A stretch of DNA of 64,000 nt from Chryseobacterium sp. SNU WT5 (lineage in GTDB: Bacteria; Bacteroidota; Bacteroidia; Flavobacteriales; Weeksellaceae), in assembly GCF_007362475.1 (NCBI RefSeq), contig NZ_CP041687.1, positions 1,674,001-1,738,000 on the forward strand, given 5' to 3'. The position numbers and the translations under genes are program-made. How positions within the stretch are numbered: position 1 is the first letter of the stretch; every line of letters starts with the position of its first letter. A model generated the notes under the pieces. That model searched no databases. It was not told where the DNA came from and saw only the letters and a program-made list of their open reading frames with translations. Of this stretch, positions 59,698-64,000 are shown piece after piece.

Positions 59698-61635
59698 ATG
59701 ATCAAAAAGTTTTTTATTATAGCTGGTCTAACAGCATTTGCGGGTTTATCTGCCCAAAAAACCCACACCGTGGTAAAGGGAGATAATCCTTACAATATTG
59801 CTAAACGATATGGCATGACCGTGGATGATTTGGTGAAATTAAATCCGAGTACAAAAAGCGGTACGATCAACATTGGTGAAGTATTGATTGTAAATAAATC
59901 GGCCAAAACCTCGTCTGCCACTACGTCTAAAGTTGAGTCTTATTCTGGATCAATTTCAAGTAAATTAGGAAAGATCGCACTTAAACCTAAACAAACTATT
60001 TACGGAATTACCAAGCAATATCGAATTTCAGAAAGTGATTTGCGCCAGTTAAATCCAGAAATCGATTCCAATATGAAAATTGGTGACCTTGTAGTTTTAC
60101 CTTTATCCAAAATCGAAAAATATGGAGATGCAGATCAAGGAGCGGTTCAAAATGTTCAACCTGAAACCCAACCGGTAAAAAGTGTAACGGTTACCCCATC
60201 ATCTTCAACAAAGAAAGCTAATGAGAATTCATATACCATTGAAGCGAAAGATAACTATTATAAACTTTCTAGAAAATTCAATATTAGTCAAAAAGAGCTT
60301 TTTGCGTTAAATCGTGGATTAGAAGACAAAGGTTTGCAACCAGGTGACATAATTATTGTTAAAGGCGCGAATGTTTCAGAAAAGAACGCGGCAACAAATG
60401 CGGTGGTCTCAACGGAAAAAGCATCAGTTCAAACATATACATCTACTTCTTTTGCAGATGATTATGTTACTTATACCGTTCAGGAAGGTGATACGGTTTT
60501 TGGTCTTTTAAATAAATTTGGAATTACACTTGATAATTTATTAACGCTAAATCCTAATCTTTCAGAAGGTTTGAAATCAGGGATGATTTTGAAAATAAAA
60601 AAATTAGATGCAGCTTACGTAAAAAAATCGGGTAATGCACTTAATGTTGTATTGATGTTGCCTTTCGGGTTTGATAGTAATGACTCAAAATACCGAAATC
60701 TATCACTGGATTTTCTTGCGGGTGCCAAACTGGCAATAGAGCGTAACGTGAAAAGTGGTCAAAGTCTTGATATTAAAGTAATCGATGCTGGAAACGAGAA
60801 AAGTTTTAAAAATTCTTTAACGCAAATAAATCAGAATAATACCGATTTAATTATTGGTCCATTCTTCAAATCGAGTGTTTTAGAGGCGTTGGAATATGTA
60901 AAAACCAGCAAAATTCCAATTGTAGCACCTTTTGCTAATTCTGATGACTTGTTGGTTCACTCAAATTTAATTATCGTAGAAACGAATGAATTAATTTATG
61001 CAGACCGTATCGTAAAAGAAGTCAAAGACGTGTTTTCTGATCAAAAGATTTATATCGTAGCAGATAATGACCAGTCGATGTCGAAATATCTGAAGAGTAA
61101 TCTTGAGAAAACGTTAAAAAATCCAAACATAATTGTCGTAAAATCAGCTGCTGAGATTCAGTTAGATCAAAATATGATGACCGGGCAGCCAGCTCCTGTA
61201 ATTGCGATTTTAGCAAATAACAACGATGATATTGGTGAGGCATTCGCCAATAAATTGATTGCAGCATCCAAGGAAGCTTCAGGTATTAAGGCTTTCAGCA
61301 TGTATTATTCTCCAGTTTTTGATAAAAAAAGTGATGAATTGAGCCAAAGTAATTTGGTTTACATAATGGATAGAAAGATTGATACTGAAGGTGATTTTGA
61401 GAGAGAGATTTTGGCTGCATACAAAGCCAAATATTGTAAATCGCCTTCGAAATATGCAGTGATAGGTTTCGATGTCGTAAACGATATGTTGAGCCGTGAA
61501 AATAAAAAAGGAGAGATTTTCAAACAAATGAATAAAGTACAGACCCAATTGGGTACTAAATTTGAGTTCGAAAGAACAAAATCTGGTGCTTATGTTAACA
61601 AAGGTTACAGAGTGGTGCGTTTGCTTCCCCAATAA
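59698..61635 (+). CDS. LysM-repeat protein fused to periplasmic-binding-like domain
   Basis: A 645-residue exported protein, signal peptide cleaved after about residue 19 (AGLSAQ). Four LysM modules follow (about 21-66, 90-137, 178-222 and 258-302; e.g. HTVVKGDNPYNIAKRYGMT and YTVQEGDTVFGLLNKFGIT), which bind peptidoglycan. From about 315 (NALNVVLMLPFGFDS) the protein has the fold signature of type I periplasmic-binding or receptor ligand-binding domains (VIDAGNEKSFKN, DLIIGPFFKSSVLEAL, KIPIVAPFANS). Likely a wall-tethered sensor or scaffold; ligand unknown. Confidence 0.82.
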   Translation: MIKKFFIIAGLTAFAGLSAQKTHTVVKGDNPYNIAKRYGMTVDDLVKLNPSTKSGTINIGEVLIVNKSAKTSSATTSKVESYSGSISSKLGKIALKPKQTIYGITKQYRISESDLRQLNPEIDSNMKIGDLVVLPLSKIEKYGDADQGAVQNVQPETQPVKSVTVTPSSSTKKANENSYTIEAKDNYYKLSRKFNISQKELFALNRGLEDKGLQPGDIIIVKGANVSEKNAATNAVVSTEKASVQTYTSTSFADDYVTYTVQEGDTVFGLLNKFGITLDNLLTLNPNLSEGLKSGMILKIKKLDAAYVKKSGNALNVVLMLPFGFDSNDSKYRNLSLDFLAGAKLAIERNVKSGQSLDIKVIDAGNEKSFKNSLTQINQNNTDLIIGPFFKSSVLEALEYVKTSKIPIVAPFANSDDLLVHSNLIIVETNELIYADRIVKEVKDVFSDQKIYIVADNDQSMSKYLKSNLEKTLKNPNIIVVKSAAEIQLDQNMMTGQPAPVIAILANNNDDIGEAFANKLIAASKEASGIKAFSMYYSPVFDKKSDELSQSNLVYIMDRKIDTEGDFEREILAAYKAKYCKSPSKYAVIGFDVVNDMLSRENKKGEIFKQMNKVQTQLGTKFEFERTKSGAYVNKGYRVVRLLPQ

Positions 61636-61654
61636 TTAATACTATTTAAAATAA

Positions 61655-61671
61655 AATTAGGACTCCTAATT
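61655..61671. promoter_or_regulatory. 17-bp perfect dyad upstream of fabD (possible operator)
   Basis: AATTAGGA, one central base and TCCTAATT form a perfect palindrome 15 nt before the fabD start codon. With no loop it cannot be a hairpin terminator, so it looks like a site for a dimeric DNA-binding protein. Confidence 0.4.
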
Positions 61672-61686
61672 ATTCATAAAAAACAT

Positions 61687-62562
61687 ATGAAAGCACTTGT
61701 ATTTCCTGGACAAGGTTCACAATTCGTCGGAATGGGGAAAGAATTATATGATTCCCGAAAAGATGTTAAGGATTTGATGGAATCTGCCAATCACATTCTC
61801 GGTTTTGATATTCTGACAACGATGTTCGAAGGGACCGCAGAAGACCTAAAAAAAACAGAAGTAACACAACCCGCAATTTTTATTTGTTCTATGGCGGCTC
61901 TGAAGGGAGTCACGGGTATTTCACCTGATATGGTTGCAGGGCATTCACTGGGTGAATTTTCTGCTTTAGTTGCCAACGGCGTCTTAAGCTTTGAAGATGG
62001 TTTGCGACTGGTTTCTACCCGCGCAAAAGCGATGCAGGAAGCTTGTGATGCTAATCCAAGTTCTATGGCAGCAATTTTAGGGTTAGCTGATGATGTAGTT
62101 GAAAGAATTTGTGAAGAGACGCCTGGAGTAGTAGTTCCAGCAAATTATAACTGCCCAGGGCAATTGGTGATTTCTGGAGAAACCGCTGCAGTAGAAGCCG
62201 CCTGTGTGAATTTAAAGGAAGCAGGTGCAAAGAGAGCGTTATTGTTACCCGTGAACGGCGCATTTCATTCACCTTTGATGATGCCTGCACAGGAAAAATT
62301 AGCCGAAGCAATTCATAATACCAAGTTTTATAAACCAACCATGCAGGTTTATCAAAATATCAGCACTACATCGGTAGAAGATCCAGAGGAGATTAAATTG
62401 AATCTGATCGCGCAGCTTACTGGACCGGTACGATGGACGCAATCCATACAAAATATGATTAAAAAAGGTGCCACTTCTTTCGTAGAGGTCGGTCCTGGAA
62501 AAACCTTACAAGGATTAATCAAAAAAATTAATAGTGGAGTAGAAGTTTCATCAGCTTTATAA
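61687..62562 (+). CDS. fabD: Malonyl-CoA:ACP transacylase
   Basis: Transfers malonyl from CoA to acyl carrier protein for fatty-acid synthesis. The 291-residue protein has GQGSQ at 8-12, the nucleophile S87 in GHSLGE and the catalytic histidine H194 in GAFHSPLM. It is not next to other fab genes. The short gap (11 nt) to the GHMP kinase gene suggests co-transcription. A dyad symmetry lies directly upstream. Confidence 0.96.
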   Translation: MKALVFPGQGSQFVGMGKELYDSRKDVKDLMESANHILGFDILTTMFEGTAEDLKKTEVTQPAIFICSMAALKGVTGISPDMVAGHSLGEFSALVANGVLSFEDGLRLVSTRAKAMQEACDANPSSMAAILGLADDVVERICEETPGVVVPANYNCPGQLVISGETAAVEAACVNLKEAGAKRALLLPVNGAFHSPLMMPAQEKLAEAIHNTKFYKPTMQVYQNISTTSVEDPEEIKLNLIAQLTGPVRWTQSIQNMIKKGATSFVEVGPGKTLQGLIKKINSGVEVSSAL

Positions 62563-62573
62563 TAACTTAGAGT

Positions 62574-63470
62574 ATGATTTTTTCCCACGGAAAATTATTG
62601 CTCACGTCTGAATATGTCGTCCTTGACGGCGCTTTAGCTCTTGCCGTACCTACAAAATGGGGGCAAGAGTTTTTTATTGAAGAAATTTCAGATCACAGGT
62701 CTACTGTTTATTGGACTGCTTTACATCAGGGAAAACCATGGTTAAATGCTGAAATTGACTATCATCGACAAATAATTTCAAACACCAATATTCCAGATGC
62801 TGCAGAGTTTATTCTCAAAGTTCTTTTAAAAGTACAACAGTTATCCTTTACGCAACTACGGGCAGATTCTTCTTACAAGATCATTACTAATTTACAATTT
62901 CCTGCAGATTTCGGTTTAGGAAGCAGTTCAACACTGATGAATAATTTAGCACAATGGGCAGAAATTGATGCTTTTGAACTTAACGAATCTTGTTTGGGAG
63001 GCAGCGGTTATGATATTGCTGTTGCCCAGAAAAAGAATGCCATTCTTTATCAATCTCAGCCAAAACGGACCATTACAGAAACTCAGTTTAATCCCTTATT
63101 CAAAGATGAATTAATTTTCATTCATTTGAATCAGAAGCAGAATAGCCGTGATGGGATTAATCTATACCGATCTCGCGATAAATCAGATGCGCTCATTGAA
63201 GAGTTTTCTATCATTACCAGAAAAGTTTTAGAAGCAAATAGTTTAGAAGAATTTTCGGAATTAATGACTCTTCACGAAAAAAAATTAAGTGACTTCCTAG
63301 GTATCGAAACAGTAAAAGAAAAATTTTTCGAAAACTGCCCGGTTTTTGTAAAAAGCTTGGGTGCCTGGGGTGGAGATTTTGTGCTTAGCAGTAGATTTTT
63401 AGGTTTTGAAGCCTATTTTCGGGAACGAGGTTTTTCTACTATTTTTAGTTACGATGAGTTAATCTATTGA
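62574..63470 (+). CDS. GYDIA family GHMP kinase
   Basis: A 298-residue small-molecule kinase of the galactokinase/homoserine kinase/mevalonate kinase superfamily. The N-terminus FSHGKLLLTSEYVVLDGALALAVPT and the phosphate loop PADFGLGSSSTL (G114 onward) are clear; GGSGYDIAVAQ (143-149 core) is the signature that gives the GYDIA group its name. The C-terminal ATP/substrate motif SLGAWGGDFVLSS is present. The substrate is undetermined; mevalonate-pathway intermediates are a candidate. Co-transcribed with fabD by spacing. Confidence 0.85.
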   Translation: MIFSHGKLLLTSEYVVLDGALALAVPTKWGQEFFIEEISDHRSTVYWTALHQGKPWLNAEIDYHRQIISNTNIPDAAEFILKVLLKVQQLSFTQLRADSSYKIITNLQFPADFGLGSSSTLMNNLAQWAEIDAFELNESCLGGSGYDIAVAQKKNAILYQSQPKRTITETQFNPLFKDELIFIHLNQKQNSRDGINLYRSRDKSDALIEEFSIITRKVLEANSLEEFSELMTLHEKKLSDFLGIETVKEKFFENCPVFVKSLGAWGGDFVLSSRFLGFEAYFRERGFSTIFSYDELIY

Positions 63471-63557
63471 TATCCAATAAATTGTTAATTTAAAGTTTTC
63501 TTGCAGATTGTGACGAATATCAGTAATTTTAAATCCTCGTTAGTACATATTAAGCAG

Positions 63558-63565
63558 TAAATTTG
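63558..63565 (+). promoter_or_regulatory. Candidate -7 box of pckA
   Basis: TAAATTTG, ending 33 nt before the pckA ATG; the -33 region is poor. Confidence 0.35.
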
Positions 63566-63598
63566 CTTTTTAATTAAAATCAGAAATATAAAGACATT

Positions 63599-64000
63599 AT
63601 GAAGAACATTAAAATCATTCAGCAACTCCACGATTTAGGAATAACAGGTTATGAAGAAGTATCGTATAACCCGACCTACGAAGAAATGTATATCGCAGAA
63701 ATGTCCTCTAAAAATGTAGGTTTTGAAAAAGGGGCGGTAACTGAATCAGGAGCTGTAGCAGTGAAAACCGGAGTCTTTACCGGACGTTCACCAAAAGACC
63801 GTTTTATTGTAAAAGATGATGTCAGCAAAGATACGATCCATTGGGATGGGAAGGTTAATGTACCTACAACTCCTGAAGTTTTTGAAAGTTGCAAGAATTT
63901 GGTTTTAAAGCAACTATCTTCATCAAAGAAAATATATGTAGTAGATGCATTCTGCGGAACCAATCCTGATACAAGATTAAAAGTCCGATTTATCATGGAA
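63599..64000 (+). CDS. pckA: Phosphoenolpyruvate carboxykinase (ATP), 5' part
   Basis: Gluconeogenic enzyme converting oxaloacetate and ATP to phosphoenolpyruvate. The window shows the first 134 codons, which I translated by hand: GITGYEEVSYNPTYEEMY, then KTGVFTGRSPKDRFIV, the start of the substrate-binding site with its arginine, and VVDAFCGTNPDTRLKVRFI. All fit the ATP-dependent PckA family (full length about 535). The gene runs off the right edge. It is 128 nt from the GHMP kinase gene and has its own candidate promoter box. Confidence 0.95.
   Translation, partial: MKNIKIIQQLHDLGITGYEEVSYNPTYEEMYIAEMSSKNVGFEKGAVTESGAVAVKTGVFTGRSPKDRFIVKDDVSKDTIHWDGKVNVPTTPEVFESCKNLVLKQLSSSKKIYVVDAFCGTNPDTRLKVRFIME

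Noticed and set aside
1..64000. tRNA, rRNA, CRISPR, prophage or integrase genes
   Set aside because: No cloverleaf-like sequence, regularly spaced repeats, or phage structural and integrase genes were seen in the gaps or open frames.

Overview
The window looks like the chromosome of an AT-rich member of the Bacteroidetes, most likely class Flavobacteriia, family Weeksellaceae (Chryseobacterium/Kaistella/Epilithonimonas group). Support comes from a SusC/SusD pair, a Porin_10-type porin, BshC (bacillithiol synthesis), a GYDIA-type GHMP kinase, a bacterial GH3 protein, and recurrent Bacteroidetes -7 boxes (TAnnTTTG) without Shine-Dalgarno sequences. The genus is inferred from gene style and was not tested.

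Layout. 1-5273 (minus strand): 3'-truncated nadB, a nitroreductase, a frameshifted IS1595-like insertion sequence flanked by short repeats, then rnhA-dnaB. 5404-10843: an MFS exporter, an SMR exporter, a GH3 protein, and several small secreted or lipoprotein genes of unknown role. 11120-15151 (plus): mfd and pth. 15169-18526 (minus): two beta-carbonic anhydrases around a SulP anion transporter and a small exported protein, a plausible bicarbonate-handling cluster.

18634-45464 is a large surface-polysaccharide locus read mainly on the minus strand from ugd downwards. It holds UDP-glucose dehydrogenase, a polytopic membrane protein, a Wzm/Wzt-type ABC exporter, a GT61 protein, an FdtA/FdtC/FdtB-like set for a 3-acetamido-3,6-dideoxyhexose, asparagine synthase, three sugar O-acyltransferases and 13 predicted glycosyltransferases, several of them obvious adjacent duplicates. 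A three-gene plus-strand island (methyltransferase, MBOAT O-acyltransferase, membrane-anchored SGNH-like protein; 25173-28348) is embedded in it.

45550-50439 (plus): the rimP-nusA-infB operon with a clear promoter, a terminator-like hairpin in its leader and a strong terminator. 50690-55022: a SusC/SusD pair with terminator. 55255-55950 (minus): an unknown exported protein. 56141-64000 (plus): porin, bshC, a LysM-plus-binding-protein fusion, fabD, a GHMP kinase and the 5' part of pckA.

The most useful observations are: (1) a TAnnTTTG box ending exactly 4 nt (once 5 nt) before the start codon of six genes, pointing to leaderless mRNAs; (2) terminator-like hairpins between promoter and start of rimP-nusA-infB and of mfd; (3) repeat-like DNA read in frame inside a glycosyltransferase; (4) an inverted MBOAT/SGNH island and repeated glycosyltransferase duplication in the polysaccharide locus. 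No tRNA, rRNA, CRISPR array or phage was seen, and no gene-free stretch exceeds 300 bases apart from the IS region.
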